From an uncultured SAR86 cluster bacterium (GTDB lineage: Bacteria; Pseudomonadota; Gammaproteobacteria; Magnimaribacterales; D2472), in contig CACEDQ010000001.1 in the NCBI GenBank assembly GCA_902558375.1, forward strand, positions 62,001-126,000: 64,000 bases of DNA, given 5' to 3'. Made by a program: the position numbers and the translations under genes. Below the pieces are notes generated by a model, which saw only the letters and a list, made by a program, of their open reading frames with translations, did not search any database and was not told the origin of the DNA. How positions within the stretch are numbered: position 1 is the first letter of the stretch; the number at the start of each line of letters is the position of its first letter. Below are positions 44,916-55,195 of the stretch, in pieces.

Positions 44916-46070
44916 ATGCATAATATCTTTGTGAATGACTTTTCAAATCATATTGCAATTATTGGTGCAGGTATATCTGGCCTTGCTCTTGGTTGCATTT
45001 TAAAAGCTGCGGGCTTTAGAGTTGTCATTTTTGAGAAAGCAAAAGATATTAGTGAAGAAGGCGCAGGAATATCCATATCTCCGAACGGTACAAATATTCT
45101 TAAGTTAATAGGTATATATGACGAACTAAAATATAGATCCTCAAACCCGTTAAAAGCCCTACATTATGATAATCATAATAATATTATTTCTTCTTTCACA
45201 GTTGATGTTTTAACAACCTCAAGGCAAACCCTCTACAAGGTTCTTCTTGAACAATATCTTTCCAACAATGGTGATATCTATTTTGAACATGAGCTTATTG
45301 AAATTGATGAGAGCTGTTGTGAACTTAAGTTTTTAAATAATGATACATATAAAGTGCTTCATGTTGCAGCATGCGACGGTATAAATTCTTTTTGCAGAAA
45401 AAAAATACTTCCAAATGATAATCCTATTTATAGTGGGTACTCAGTTTGGAGAACAATTTTAAATATGCGCTCAGAGGAAATAAAAACATTCCTAGGACCA
45501 AAACATCATATTGTTGCTTATCCAATTAATGAAGCACAAACCAGTCTTGTTGCTGCAATTAAGACCGACAAAAAGTACAAGGAATCTTGGAGAACAAAAG
45601 GAACGCTTGATGAGTTAAAAAAAGATCTTGTAATATCTAAATCTGATTTGATTCTTAAATTAGATGATTCAACAGACTTTTATAAATGGGGTGTGTATAC
45701 CAGACCATCTTTAAAAACTCTTTACAGCAAAAATATAACTTTGTTAGGTGATGCTGCGCATCCAATAGTGCCATTTATTGGTCAAGGTGGTTGTCTTGCA
45801 CTAGAAGATGCATATTTGTTTGGAAAGTTAATAATTTCATCTGATATGGAATTTTCCATTGCACAAAAAAATTATCAAAAAATTAGGATGCCTAGAATCA
45901 AAAAAATCAAAGCTTTATCTGAGCGTCAAGGACACTTAAACCATATATCAAATAAATTAATTAGTTTGACCAGAAATTTTATTATGCGTCACATGCAGTT
46001 TATTGCTATGAGAGATATTAAAAAGGTATGGGAATATGACATTGATAATGAAATATATAAAATCAAATGA
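44916..46070 (+). CDS. FAD-dependent aromatic-ring monooxygenase
   Basis: 384 residues from the ATG at 44916; the track start at 44877 lies within the terminator. The dinucleotide motif IAIIGAGISGLALGCIL is near 12-28. GAGISISPNGTNILKLIG is the family's second region, and LLGDAAHPIVPFIGQGGCLALEDA carries the GD motif of flavin hydroxylases. It resembles salicylate hydroxylase/UbiH-type enzymes with an NAD(P)H donor. Substrate cannot be read from the sequence. A stand-alone gene between a terminator and glcB. Confidence 0.88.
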   Translation: MHNIFVNDFSNHIAIIGAGISGLALGCILKAAGFRVVIFEKAKDISEEGAGISISPNGTNILKLIGIYDELKYRSSNPLKALHYDNHNNIISSFTVDVLTTSRQTLYKVLLEQYLSNNGDIYFEHELIEIDESCCELKFLNNDTYKVLHVAACDGINSFCRKKILPNDNPIYSGYSVWRTILNMRSEEIKTFLGPKHHIVAYPINEAQTSLVAAIKTDKKYKESWRTKGTLDELKKDLVISKSDLILKLDDSTDFYKWGVYTRPSLKTLYSKNITLLGDAAHPIVPFIGQGGCLALEDAYLFGKLIISSDMEFSIAQKNYQKIRMPRIKKIKALSERQGHLNHISNKLISLTRNFIMRHMQFIAMRDIKKVWEYDIDNEIYKIK

Positions 46071-46124
46071 CCTTTGATTAATTATATCTATTGGTAAATC
46101 TTTTTAAGTTGATATAATTTTGTG

Positions 46125-48332
46125 ATGAATATCTTTAATAAACTTACATCACTTTTTTCAACCAATAAATCTCCAAATAATACTCATGAGTTGGGTTTAA
46201 ATATTTCTTCTAACCTAAAACAATTTCTAGAAAATGAAGTATTGCCAGGATTAGGAATCAATGCAGACTCATACTGGCAAGCATTTGAGCAAATTATTGA
46301 TGAGTTTTCTCCAAGAAATAAGAAGCTTTTAAATATAAGAGAGGAAATCCAAGAAAAAATTGATAACTGGCATTTAGAAAGAAAGGGCTCTGAGCATAAT
46401 CACGAGGAATATAAAAAGTTTTTAGAAGAAATTGGATACATTGTCCCAAGAAGTTCTAAATTTTCAATAACAACTGATAATGTTGATCCAGAAATAAAAA
46501 CCATCGCTGGGCCTCAACTTGTTGTACCTGTTATGAATGCTAGATTTGCTTTAAATGCTGCCAATGCCAGATGGGGAAGCCTTTATGATGCTTTATATGG
46601 AACAGATGTTATTGATGAACAAGACGGGGCAACAAGAGAGGGAGGATATAACCCTATTAGAGGTGATAAGGTAATTTCATTTGCTAAAAATTTTTTAGAC
46701 GAAACAATACCTCTTGAAGAAGGAAGTTATCAAGATGTTTTAGGCTTTGATTTCTCAAATAATGAAATACTTGCAATTCTCTCTTACGGAAAATCAAAAT
46801 TAAAAGATTCTGATCAATATGTTGGTTATTGTGATTATGGTAACAGTGCATACGGATTGTTATATAAAAACAACAATCTTCATTTTGAGATACAAATTGA
46901 TAGCAATCACCCAATAGGCCAAACAGACAAAGCAGGCATTAAAGATATATTAATGGAATCAGCTATAACAACCATCCAAGATTGTGAGGATTCTGTTGCC
47001 GCTGTTGATGGTGAAGATAAAACTGCTGTTTATCGTAACTGGTTAGGACTAATGAAAGGAGATTTAAAAGAATCCTTTGATAAGAATGGAACCTTGATTT
47101 CTAGAGAGCTTAACGGGGATAGAAAATATGTAACCAAAAATGGGGATGAGCTAATTCTACCAGGCAGAAGCTTAATGCTTGTTCGTAATGTCGGTCATTT
47201 AATGACAAACCCAGGTGTTATAGACTCAAATGGCAATGAAGTGCCTGAGGGAATTATCGATGCGATGTTCACTATTTGTATAGCAATGCATGATTTAAAT
47301 AAAAATGGTGTCTATGAAAACTCAAAATCCGGAAGCATATATATTGTTAAACCTAAAATGCATGGACCTGAAGAGGTTCAGTTTACATGCGATCTCTTTT
47401 CTGCTGTTGAAAAAGCTCTTGGATTACCACAACTTACTGTAAAAGTAGGAATCATGGATGAGGAAAGAAGAACTACAGTTAATCTTAAAGAATGTATTGA
47501 AGTTGCTAAAGATAGAGTTATTTTTATTAATACTGGTTTTCTAGACAGAACCGGTGATGAAATTCATACAAGCATGGAAGCTGGACCAATGATAACTAAG
47601 GCAGATATGAAACTTCATCAATGGATAGCACAGTACGAAAACTGGAATGTTGATATAGGGCTTGAGACTGGATTTAAAGGCAAGGCGCAAATAGGTAAAG
47701 GCATGTGGCCAATGCCTGATGAAATGCTTGGAATGTACAATACCAAAACTATGCATCCTAAAGCGGGGGCTAACTGTGCATGGGTACCATCACCAACAGC
47801 TGCAACTCTTCACGCTATTCATTATCATCAAATTTTAGTAAGCGATGAACAGAATTCTATTATGCAAAGAGACAAAGCAAGCTTAGATGCTATTTTAGAT
47901 ATACCTGTTCATAAGAATCCATCTGCAATAACTGCTGATGAAATTCAAGCTGAGCTTGAAAATAATTGTCAGGGAATTTTAGGTTATGTCGTGCGTTGGG
48001 TAGACCAAGGTGTTGGTTGTTCAAAAGTACCAGACATTAATAATGTTGGTCTGATGGAAGATAGGGCAACATGCAGGATATCAAGTCAACATATAGCTAA
48101 CTGGCTTCACCATAATCTTATATCTCATGATCAAGTAATTGAAGCTATGAAAAAAATGGCTGTAGTTGTTGATCAGCAGAATTCATCGGATCCAATTTAT
48201 AAAAACATGTCACCGTCATATGATGGTTTGGCTTTTAAAGCAGCATGCGACCTTGCTACCAAGGGAAGAGTACAGCCAAGCGGTTACACTGAGCCAATTC
48301 TTCATGAGACAAGACTTAAATTTAAGTCTTAA
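46125..48332 (+). CDS. glcB: Malate synthase G
   Basis: Condenses glyoxylate with acetyl-CoA to malate. About 735 residues, normal for form G. I favour the ATG at 46125 over the GTG just before it. Recognisable blocks are [30 protein letters not shown], the catalytic region [21 protein letters not shown] with Arg, [20 protein letters not shown], and [11 protein letters not shown]. Last blocks: [22 protein letters not shown] and the C-terminal domain with [18 protein letters not shown]. No isocitrate lyase is nearby, so it may use glyoxylate from glycolate or other sources. Overlaps the DUF1330 gene by one base. Confidence 0.96.
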   Translation: MNIFNKLTSLFSTNKSPNNTHELGLNISSNLKQFLENEVLPGLGINADSYWQAFEQIIDEFSPRNKKLLNIREEIQEKIDNWHLERKGSEHNHEEYKKFLEEIGYIVPRSSKFSITTDNVDPEIKTIAGPQLVVPVMNARFALNAANARWGSLYDALYGTDVIDEQDGATREGGYNPIRGDKVISFAKNFLDETIPLEEGSYQDVLGFDFSNNEILAILSYGKSKLKDSDQYVGYCDYGNSAYGLLYKNNNLHFEIQIDSNHPIGQTDKAGIKDILMESAITTIQDCEDSVAAVDGEDKTAVYRNWLGLMKGDLKESFDKNGTLISRELNGDRKYVTKNGDELILPGRSLMLVRNVGHLMTNPGVIDSNGNEVPEGIIDAMFTICIAMHDLNKNGVYENSKSGSIYIVKPKMHGPEEVQFTCDLFSAVEKALGLPQLTVKVGIMDEERRTTVNLKECIEVAKDRVIFINTGFLDRTGDEIHTSMEAGPMITKADMKLHQWIAQYENWNVDIGLETGFKGKAQIGKGMWPMPDEMLGMYNTKTMHPKAGANCAWVPSPTAATLHAIHYHQILVSDEQNSIMQRDKASLDAILDIPVHKNPSAITADEIQAELENNCQGILGYVVRWVDQGVGCSKVPDINNVGLMEDRATCRISSQHIANWLHHNLISHDQVIEAMKKMAVVVDQQNSSDPIYKNMSPSYDGLAFKAACDLATKGRVQPSGYTEPILHETRLKFKS

Positions 48333-48619
48333 TGAAAGCATATTGGGTTGTAAGAGGACATATTCTAGATATCGAGGAATACTCTAAATATATTGAACTT
48401 GCTGGACCTATTATAAAAAAATACCAAGGTATATTTTTGGCTAGAGGTGGTCGACAAGTTGAGTTAGAGGGTTCCGGTTATGACAGAACTGTTCTTATAG
48501 AATTTAAAAGTTATGAACAGGCTTTGCTTTGTTATCAATCTGATGATTACAAACAGGCGTTAATACATGTTTCAAAATCTGCAAATAGATTAGTTGCTAT
48601 TGTCGAAGGCGTAGAATAA
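48332..48619 (+). CDS. DUF1330-family protein
   Basis: 95 residues. AYWVVRGHILDIEEYSKYIELAGPIIKKYQGIFLARGGRQVELEG and TVLIEFKSYEQALLCYQSDDYKQAL match DUF1330, a dimeric ferredoxin-like fold of unknown function. It shares one base with the glcB stop, so the two are co-translated, suggesting a link to glyoxylate metabolism. Confidence 0.92.
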   Translation: MKAYWVVRGHILDIEEYSKYIELAGPIIKKYQGIFLARGGRQVELEGSGYDRTVLIEFKSYEQALLCYQSDDYKQALIHVSKSANRLVAIVEGVE

Positions 48620-48659
48620 TTTATTTAATACCACGAGACATCAATGATAAAATTTTTCT

Positions 48660-49763
48660 ATGAAAATAATTCAGTTTCTTCCAACACTTGAAAGCGGAGG
48701 GGTTGAACAGGGTGTTTTAGAGATTTCTAAAGCCCTGGTTCAAGCAAATCATCAATCGCATGTAGTTTCAGCAGGTGGAAGGCTGGTTAATGATTTAATT
48801 AATGATGGAGCGCAGCACCATGTTTGGCCACTACATAAGAAAAATCTCTTAACATTTAGATATATCAGTGTATTAAGGAAGTGGTTAATTTCAATGAAAC
48901 CAGATATTGTTCATGTCAGGTCAAGAATGCCAGCTTGGATTGTATGGAGAGCAGTTCAAGGTATGCCTGAAAAAAATAAGCCAAAGCTTATCTCAACCAT
49001 ACACGGTCTATATTCAGTAAATTTTTATAGCGCGGTAATGACCAAGCCAGAAAATATTATTGTAGTCTCACAATCAGCAAAAGATTATGTTATTAATAAT
49101 TATAAAAATACATCTACTAAAAATATAAAGTTAATATTTAGAGGAGTAGATAACAAAGATTTTTATCATGGATATAAAGCAGATGATGAATGGTTAAGTG
49201 ATTGGTATGATCAATATCCAGAAACCAAGTCTTCAAAACTCTTAACGATTGCTGGAAGAATATCTCCACTTAAAGATTTTGAGAAAATTATTTTGCTAGC
49301 AAAAGATTTAAAGAAAGCCGAGCATAATATCAAAGTACTCATAGCAGGTGAAGTAAAAGATAGACACCAAAAGTATCTCTCACAATTACAAAGTATGATT
49401 AAAAGTAATAATCTTGAAAAAGATATTTTGTTTTTAAATTATAGAAAAGATATAAAAAATATTTATTCAATCTCATCAATTGTTTTTAATACATCAAACA
49501 AACCAGAGTCTTTTGGTAGAAGTATTTTAGAGCCTCTAGCCCTTGGAATTCCTTCTATTGGATACAGCAGAGGGGGTGTAAAAGAAATTTTAGATGAGTT
49601 ATATCCTTTCGGATTAGTTGAAGCTGGCAATACAGAGATGATGTACAACAAATCTGTTTCAATCCTGAATGGCGAAAATCAAGACATCAAAGAGAACTCA
49701 AAATTTTTAAAATCAAAAATGTGTAATGAGACATTAAAATTTTATGAAGAGGTTATATCATGA
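48660..49763 (+). CDS. Family 4 glycosyltransferase
   Basis: 367 residues, GT-B fold. The N-terminal domain begins IIQFLPTLESGGVEQGVLEISKAL, with VHVRSRMPAW and STIHGLYSVN. The C-terminal nucleotide-sugar domain shows LLTIAGRISPLKDFEKIILLA, and ESFGRSILEPLALGIPSIGYSRGGVKEIL with the EX7E motif. Similar to lipopolysaccharide-type transferases; acceptor unknown. Overlaps the deacetylase gene by 4 bp. Confidence 0.92.
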   Translation: MKIIQFLPTLESGGVEQGVLEISKALVQANHQSHVVSAGGRLVNDLINDGAQHHVWPLHKKNLLTFRYISVLRKWLISMKPDIVHVRSRMPAWIVWRAVQGMPEKNKPKLISTIHGLYSVNFYSAVMTKPENIIVVSQSAKDYVINNYKNTSTKNIKLIFRGVDNKDFYHGYKADDEWLSDWYDQYPETKSSKLLTIAGRISPLKDFEKIILLAKDLKKAEHNIKVLIAGEVKDRHQKYLSQLQSMIKSNNLEKDILFLNYRKDIKNIYSISSIVFNTSNKPESFGRSILEPLALGIPSIGYSRGGVKEILDELYPFGLVEAGNTEMMYNKSVSILNGENQDIKENSKFLKSKMCNETLKFYEEVIS

Positions 49764-50563
49764 TAATAATTGCAATTATTCTTGATATTTTTATCATTTT
49801 ATTTTCTCTAAAGTATGCTTGGTGGTACCCAAACCTAAATAAGAATAAGACAAGAATCATGATGTATCACATGGTTTCTGATCAACTTGATGGTAAAAAG
49901 AAATCTGGTTTAAGAGTTTCCCCTGAAATGTTTGAGAAACACCTAAAGTATTTTTCAGATAACGGTTGGAAGTTCATAAAAATGTCTGAATTAAAAGATT
50001 ATGCCAATGTTCCAAAAGTCGTTGCTATAACTTTTGATGATGGATATCTTGATAACTACACTCATGCAATGCCTCTCTTAAAAAAATATAATGCATGTGC
50101 AACGCTTTATTTGGTTATAGATAGGCACAACAATGACTGGTCTGTGAAAAAAAATCCTAAACATAACTCTGGAGTTTTGGCTGAAGAAAAAAAATTATCT
50201 GATAGCAATATTCAAGAAATGCTTGATTCAGGTTTATTTGAATTAGGTGGTCACACGATTACACATCCATATCTTCCAAATACCTCACTTAAAGATAAAG
50301 AATTTGAAATGCTTGAGTGTAAAAAAATCTTAGAAGAAACATTTAACACAAAAGTTGAAAGTTTTGCCTATCCTTTTGGTATATACAATAAAGAGGATGT
50401 AGATATTATTCGAAATAGTAGCTATGATTCAGCGGTAACTACAAGAGAAGGTACTTCAGACCTTAAGTCAAAGTATGAGCTTAAACGCATAAAGGCATCA
50501 GGAAAAGACAATTTTTTTGCATTTAAATTAAGAGTTCAAAAGGGCTTTAGAGGTTTTATATAA
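49760..50563 (+). CDS. Polysaccharide deacetylase (NodB domain), membrane-anchored
   Basis: 267 residues. An N-terminal membrane anchor (2-17) is followed by RIMMYHMVSD. The NodB motifs are TFDDGYLDN at 91-99 with the catalytic and metal Asp, LGGHTITHPYL with the two His, and SFAYPFGIYN. Removes acetyl groups from an amino sugar in the envelope or capsule. Coupled to the glycosyltransferase, so both probably act on one surface glycan. Confidence 0.92.
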   Translation: MIIIAIILDIFIILFSLKYAWWYPNLNKNKTRIMMYHMVSDQLDGKKKSGLRVSPEMFEKHLKYFSDNGWKFIKMSELKDYANVPKVVAITFDDGYLDNYTHAMPLLKKYNACATLYLVIDRHNNDWSVKKNPKHNSGVLAEEKKLSDSNIQEMLDSGLFELGGHTITHPYLPNTSLKDKEFEMLECKKILEETFNTKVESFAYPFGIYNKEDVDIIRNSSYDSAVTTREGTSDLKSKYELKRIKASGKDNFFAFKLRVQKGFRGFI

Positions 50564-50567
50564 ACTC

Positions 50568-51536
50568 ATGCAAAATTTTTTATTAATTCCACTACTTGTT
50601 TTATCGCTATTTATGAGCGCGGAGTATAAAAATACTAATGGCGTTGCATCAGATAAAACATTTTCGGATATGCTCAAGTGGATTAGGTCTGATGTAGAAC
50701 CTAAGATTAGTTATATTGATATTTCTACTGAGTGGAAAAATTTAGATCTTAAGAATGATGATAATTATGCAGTATGGATAGGACACTCAACTTTTTTAAT
50801 AAAGAAAAATGGTATTACCATTCTTACAGATCCTATATTTTCAAAAAGAGCATCACCTTTAAAAAATCTAGGTCCTAAGAGATTGATAGCACCCTCAATC
50901 CCGCTGGAGGCTATTCCACAAATTGATTATGTAACAGTCAGTCATAATCATTATGACCACCTAGACATTCATTCGCTTAAAAAAATATCTAAACTTCATC
51001 CTGAAGCTATTTTTTTAGTTCCAGCTGGCGATCTAAAATTGCTAAAAAGAAAAAATATTTCTAATGCATTTGAATTCCAATGGTGGGAATCATTCAAAAA
51101 ACAAAATATTGAATTTACATTCACACCGGTACAGCATTGGTCCAAAAGATCTTTATTTGATAGAAATAAAAGTCTTTGGGGTGGTTGGCACATAAAATTT
51201 AATGATTATGCTCTTTACCATGCTGGTGATACAGGTTATTCCAATGATTTTGTTGATACTAAGAAAAAACTTGGCTCGCCAAAATATGCCTTTATACCAA
51301 TTGGTGCATATGATCCTGAGTGGTTTATGTCTGAAAGTCATGTAAATCCAGAGGAGGCTGTTCAAATAATGATAGACCTTGGAGCAAAAAAAGCTTTTGG
51401 AATGCATTGGGCTACTTTTGTGCTAACTGATGAAGATACTATTGAGCCAAAAATAAGGCTTCAAGAAGCTGTAAAGAGATATAAAAATCTTGATTTCATC
51501 TCTGTTACTCCTGGCAGCATTATAAACATCGATTAA
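50568..51536 (+). CDS. MBL-fold hydrolase, NAPE-PLD/RomA-like
   Basis: 322 residues. Signal peptide or anchor LLIPLLVLSLFMSAEY. Metallo-beta-lactamase core: IGHSTFLIKKNGITILTDPIFS, VSHNHYDHLD with His126, His128, Asp130 and His131, PVQHWSKRSLFDRNKSLWGGW, and YHAGDTGYSNDF. The sequence around HWSKR is typical of the N-acyl phosphatidylethanolamine phospholipase D/RomA group, so a membrane-lipid substrate is plausible. Third gene of the glycosyltransferase-deacetylase run. Confidence 0.88.
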   Translation: MQNFLLIPLLVLSLFMSAEYKNTNGVASDKTFSDMLKWIRSDVEPKISYIDISTEWKNLDLKNDDNYAVWIGHSTFLIKKNGITILTDPIFSKRASPLKNLGPKRLIAPSIPLEAIPQIDYVTVSHNHYDHLDIHSLKKISKLHPEAIFLVPAGDLKLLKRKNISNAFEFQWWESFKKQNIEFTFTPVQHWSKRSLFDRNKSLWGGWHIKFNDYALYHAGDTGYSNDFVDTKKKLGSPKYAFIPIGAYDPEWFMSESHVNPEEAVQIMIDLGAKKAFGMHWATFVLTDEDTIEPKIRLQEAVKRYKNLDFISVTPGSIINID

Positions 51537-51560
51537 TTTAAAAATTTTTAAAAAAAAGTG

Positions 51561-51588
51561 TTGACATAAAATTTCAAAAGCGTATATT
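51561..51588 (+). promoter_or_regulatory. Strong sigma-70 promoter of the intergenic RNA
   Basis: -35 TTGACA (51561-51566), 16-bp spacer, -10 TATATT (51583-51588). Transcription should begin near 51595. Among the best consensus matches in the window. Confidence 0.8.
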
Positions 51589-51593
51589 TAATA

Positions 51594-51815
51594 GACCAAC
51601 TTGATTCCGACTAACAATCAACTGCAGACGGGAGTTAGAGAGGTCAAGAAGGAAGAGCCCATAGGGTGAAAGCGTTTGTAAGAGTCGATGATAAAAAATA
51701 GCTTACAGACCCACCAAGAGTTCAGGAGAAAGAACTCGAGGAGCCAGAGAAAATCTCACTTTGGACCCCTAAGGAACTCGAACTTAAAGAAACAGAGCTA
51801 GTCTCTGTTTTTTTT
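51594..51815 (+). ncRNA. Unidentified structured RNA, about 220 nt
   Basis: It has its own promoter and Rho-independent terminator (AACAGAG/CTCTGTT plus T8) but no reading frame. Clear helices: GACC/GGTC closing the first 55 bases with CTAAC/GTTAG inside, CCC-ATA-GGG at 51658-51666, TGTAAG/CTTACA near 51677-51706, GAGTTC-AGGAGAAA-GAACTC at 51718-51737, and GAGA/TCTC after it. Six GGA triplets are present, one in that hairpin loop, which recalls CsrA/RsmA-sequestering RNAs. I checked against remembered 6S, RNase P, tmRNA and 4.5S motifs and found no convincing match. GC is higher than the flanks. Confidence 0.75.
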
Positions 51816-51816
51816 C
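51789..51816 (+). terminator. Rho-independent terminator of the intergenic RNA
   Basis: Stem AAACAGAG/CTCTGTTT with loop CTAGT and a T8 tract. The facing oadB gene ends 9 bp further on, so it may also act on the minus strand, where the T tract is broken. Confidence 0.92.
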
Positions 51817-51824
51817 GTCTGAAA

Positions 51825-53111
51825 TTAGCCTAAGTATTTAATCATCACACCTGCTGCAACCGCAGAGCCTATAACACCTGCTATATTAGGACCCATAGCA
51901 TGCATTAATAGATGATTTTGTGAGTTGTATTCTAATCCAACTTTGTTTACAACTCGAGCTGCCATAGGTACGGCAGAGACTCCTGCTGCACCAATCAATG
52001 GATTGATTTTAGTTTTACTAAATATATTTATTAGCTTTGCAACTAAAACTCCAGCAGCAGTCCCAATGGCAAATGCAACCATGCCTAAAATTAATATACC
52101 TAAGGTTTCAGGTGATAAAAATTTATCTGCTGCCAGTTTTGATCCAACTGATAATCCCAAAAAAATTGTAACTATATTAATTAATGAGTTTTGAGCAACA
52201 TCACTTAGTCTATCGACCACTAAAGACTCTTTCATTAAATTCCCTAGACATAGCATACCTAATAGAGGTGCTGCACTTGGCAGCAATAATCCAACAAGCA
52301 AAAAAAGCATAATTGGAAATACTATTTTTTCTTTTTGAGACACACTCCTTAGTTGAACCATAGATATAGTTCTTTCATTTTCTGTTGTTAAAGCTCTCAT
52401 TATTGGTGGCTGGATCAATGGGACTAAAGCCATATATGAGTATGCTGCTACAGCAATTGGGCCCAGCAACTCAGGCGCAAGTATTGATGAGACATATATA
52501 GCAGTTGGACCATCTGCACCGCCAATTATGCCAGTTGCAGCTGCTTGTTTTAGAGTGAACTCTATCAAACCATAATAATCTAGTAGAAGAGCACCCATAA
52601 CTGTAGCAAAAATACCAAACTGAGCAGCAGCTCCTAATATTAACGTCTTTGGGTTTGCTAGAAGTGGGCCAAAATCTGTCATGGCACCAACACCCATGAA
52701 AATTAGTAAGGGAGCTATACCTGATCCAATAGCAGTCTCATAAAATATATATAATATTCCAGGACTATAACCTAGATTTTGTGCAGCAATATTTAGCGAT
52801 TGAAGGTCACTAAAAGATGCATTCTTAACAAATTCAGAAAGATTAAATTCAGAAATAGATAACTCTTTAACAATAATGCTTATTTCAACTGGATTATTAA
52901 CATAAATAAGTTTCTCTATAGGACTCATAGATAAACCAATTTCAGGAATATTTGTTAATAAAGCACCAAATCCAATGGGTAATAATAGGAGTGGCTCAAA
53001 TTTCTTGTTAATTGCTAGATATATTAAAAGCAATCCAACAAGAATCATTACAGATTGTCCTATTGTTAGACTGAAAATTCCTAGTGTTGAAAAAAACTCG
53101 ATTAAGTTCAT
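51825..53111 (-). CDS. oadB: Oxaloacetate decarboxylase, beta subunit
   Basis: Inner-membrane, sodium-translocating subunit: carboxybiotin decarboxylation drives sodium export. 428 residues with about nine membrane segments. Typical stretches are [46 protein letters not shown] and [20 protein letters not shown], which hold the sodium-site Asp and Asn residues. Last gene of the leftward oadGAB operon, sharing one base with oadA. Confidence 0.96.
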   Translation of the reverse strand: MNLIEFFSTLGIFSLTIGQSVMILVGLLLIYLAINKKFEPLLLLPIGFGALLTNIPEIGLSMSPIEKLIYVNNPVEISIIVKELSISEFNLSEFVKNASFSDLQSLNIAAQNLGYSPGILYIFYETAIGSGIAPLLIFMGVGAMTDFGPLLANPKTLILGAAAQFGIFATVMGALLLDYYGLIEFTLKQAAATGIIGGADGPTAIYVSSILAPELLGPIAVAAYSYMALVPLIQPPIMRALTTENERTISMVQLRSVSQKEKIVFPIMLFLLVGLLLPSAAPLLGMLCLGNLMKESLVVDRLSDVAQNSLINIVTIFLGLSVGSKLAADKFLSPETLGILILGMVAFAIGTAAGVLVAKLINIFSKTKINPLIGAAGVSAVPMAARVVNKVGLEYNSQNHLLMHAMGPNIAGVIGSAVAAGVMIKYLG

Positions 53112-54868
53112 TACACTACCTCAAATAAAGGATCGCCTGATTTGACTTTGTCACCATTCTTGGTAAATATTTGTTTAATTTTTCCACTAATAGGTGTTTT
53201 AATTGTTGTTTCCATTTTCATTGCTTCCAAAACTATTATAGTTTCATCTTCGTTAACAGAGTCACCAACATTTTTTTCAATTCTAAAAATATTTCCTGCT
53301 AGTGGAGCATTTACAACCATACCAGTTTTATCTGATACAGACCGATTATTATTTGATTGAAGCTCTGAAGTTGAATTACCAACTATTATTTCTGGTTCAT
53401 CAGTTTGAGAGTACTTCACTAGATAATCTTTTTCATCTATTACAACTTTATAATATCCATTTTTTTCTTCATTTAACTGAGTTGGAGATTTTTCAAAATA
53501 ATCTTTATTTTCTTTATTTTCTAGGAACTTTAATCCTATTTCAGGAAAGAGGGTATAAATAAGAATGTTTTCTTCGGTATCATCAACGTCAATATCATTA
53601 TCTTCTAATAATTTTAAATACTTCTTTTTGGTGTGTTTATATTCATTTTTATCAATAAGATCTGCTGGACGACATGTTATTGGATTTTTATCTCCAAGAA
53701 CTTTACCCTGTAATTTTTTGTCAACATCTGCAGGAGTTTTTCCATATTCTCCTTTTAGTATTGCTTGAGTTTCCTTTGTTACTACTTTGTACCTTTCATT
53801 ATTAAGTACATTTATTACTGCCTGAGTTCCTACAATTTGTGATGTAGGAGTTACAAGCGGTATATATCCTAAATCTGAGCGAACATTCGGAATTTCGTCT
53901 ATTACTTCATCAAATTTATCAATTGCATTTTGTTCTTTAAGCTGACTTTCAAGGTTTGTAAGCATTCCTCCTGGAACTTGAGAGGTAATTATTCTTGCAT
54001 CAACACCTTTGAGAGAACCTTCAAAATCAATATATTTTTTTCTAACCTCTCTAAAATGCTTTGCGATTGGAGCTAGGTTATCTATCTTAATATCTGTTTC
54101 ATATTTTGTATCTTTTAATATACCAACTATAGTCTCAGTTGCTGAGTGCCCGTATGTCATACTCATTGATGATATTGAACTATCAACATTATCTAGTCCT
54201 GCTTCAATACACTTGATTGCTGTTGTTGTAGACATTCCTGTAGTTGCATGGCTATGAAGATGAATAGGGATCTCAATTCTTTCTTTAAGCTTAGATACAA
54301 GCTCATACCCAACATATGGATCTAGTAATCCAGCCATATCTTTTATTGCAAGTGTGTGACACCCAAGATCTTGAAGTTTTAAAGCCAAATCTAGCCAAGT
54401 TTGCATATTATGAACTGGACTTGTTGTATAAGACATAGTGCCTTGAGCATGTCCATCGAAATCAATGGTAGCCTTTATAGCAGTTTCCATATTTCTTGTA
54501 TCATTTAGGGCATCAAAAATTCTAAAAACATCAACACCGTTTTCTTTAGATTTTTCAATAAATTTAAATACAATCTCATCGGAGTAATGTTTATACCCAA
54601 GAAGATTTTGGCCTCTTAACAACATTTGCTGAGGTGTATTAGGCATTTTTGACTTTATATTTCTAATTCTATCCCATGGATCTTCACCAAGATATCTTAT
54701 ACATGAATCAAATATTGCTCCTCCCCATGATTCAATAGACCAAAACCCTATGGAGTCCATATGAGCAAGAATAGCTTCCATATCTTCATATCTAAGTCTT
54801 GTAGCTAATAAAGATTGATGACCGTCTCTTAGTACTACCTCTGTAACACCTATTTTTTTCTTATCCAT
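53111..54868 (-). CDS. oadA: Oxaloacetate decarboxylase, alpha subunit
   Basis: Cytoplasmic carboxyltransferase with biotin carrier. 585 residues. The N-terminal barrel begins [18 protein letters not shown] and contains [17 protein letters not shown] and [13 protein letters not shown]. Metal-site HSHATTGM follows. The C-terminal lipoyl/biotinyl domain has biotin Lys in [11 protein letters not shown]. The product can be pyruvate from oxaloacetate, or with other partners methylmalonyl-CoA chemistry; the OadG/OadB neighbours settle the sodium pump. Confidence 0.96.
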   Translation of the reverse strand: MDKKKIGVTEVVLRDGHQSLLATRLRYEDMEAILAHMDSIGFWSIESWGGAIFDSCIRYLGEDPWDRIRNIKSKMPNTPQQMLLRGQNLLGYKHYSDEIVFKFIEKSKENGVDVFRIFDALNDTRNMETAIKATIDFDGHAQGTMSYTTSPVHNMQTWLDLALKLQDLGCHTLAIKDMAGLLDPYVGYELVSKLKERIEIPIHLHSHATTGMSTTTAIKCIEAGLDNVDSSISSMSMTYGHSATETIVGILKDTKYETDIKIDNLAPIAKHFREVRKKYIDFEGSLKGVDARIITSQVPGGMLTNLESQLKEQNAIDKFDEVIDEIPNVRSDLGYIPLVTPTSQIVGTQAVINVLNNERYKVVTKETQAILKGEYGKTPADVDKKLQGKVLGDKNPITCRPADLIDKNEYKHTKKKYLKLLEDNDIDVDDTEENILIYTLFPEIGLKFLENKENKDYFEKSPTQLNEEKNGYYKVVIDEKDYLVKYSQTDEPEIIVGNSTSELQSNNNRSVSDKTGMVVNAPLAGNIFRIEKNVGDSVNEDETIIVLEAMKMETTIKTPISGKIKQIFTKNGDKVKSGDPLFEVV

Positions 54869-55094
54869 TAAAAATTCTCTTATTAATTAGATTTATTATT
54901 TTTAAATGCTCTTTAGGTATTTCATTAGATTTTTTACTTAAAGGCGTATTTGAATTTGACCCTTGAACTTGAATATTATCTTTAAAGAGTAGAGCTGATA
55001 TATTAATTAATATTATCAATACAGCCAAGAAAATAAATACAGTAATCATGCCAGTAAGCATTAGATTTATTCCTGAAGAAATTAATTCGCTCAT
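54861..55094 (-). CDS. oadG: Oxaloacetate decarboxylase, gamma subunit
   Basis: Small membrane subunit that assembles the alpha-beta complex. I chose the ATG at 55094, giving MSELISSGINLMLTGMITVFIFL, the usual OadG beginning; the ORF-track start adds an unconserved 15-residue hydrophobic stretch. 77 residues, one membrane helix, polar tail. Overlaps oadA by 8 bp. The 100-bp gap to gapA holds the divergent promoters. Confidence 0.88.
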   Translation of the reverse strand: MSELISSGINLMLTGMITVFIFLAVLIILINISALLFKDNIQVQGSNSNTPLSKKSNEIPKEHLKIINLINKRIFNG

Positions 55095-55153
55095 AAAGAC
55101 TATTTTGTATATTAATGAAAATATTATACAATATATCATATTAATTTAAAATA

Positions 55154-55170
55154 TTGTAAATAATTTACAT
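55154..55170. promoter_or_regulatory. HexR-type operator upstream of gapA-pyk-pgl
   Basis: TTGTAAATAATTTACAT contains the perfect palindrome TGTAAA-TAA-TTTACA. A likely -10 box TATAAA (55172-55177) begins directly after it, so a bound protein would cover the gapA promoter, consistent with repression. It lies between the divergent oadG and gapA genes and could affect both. Confidence 0.75.
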
Positions 55171-55195
55171 TTATAAAATAACTATTAATTTAATT

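Noticed and set aside
51650-51710. Resemblance of GGGTGAAAG...GTAAGAG and GAAGGAAG to RNase P RNA or 4.5S RNA motifs
   Set aside because: Only short strings match. The RNase P core (GAGGAAAGTCC, ACAGAACCCGG) is absent and the length is wrong; the 4.5S tetraloop stem does not pair.
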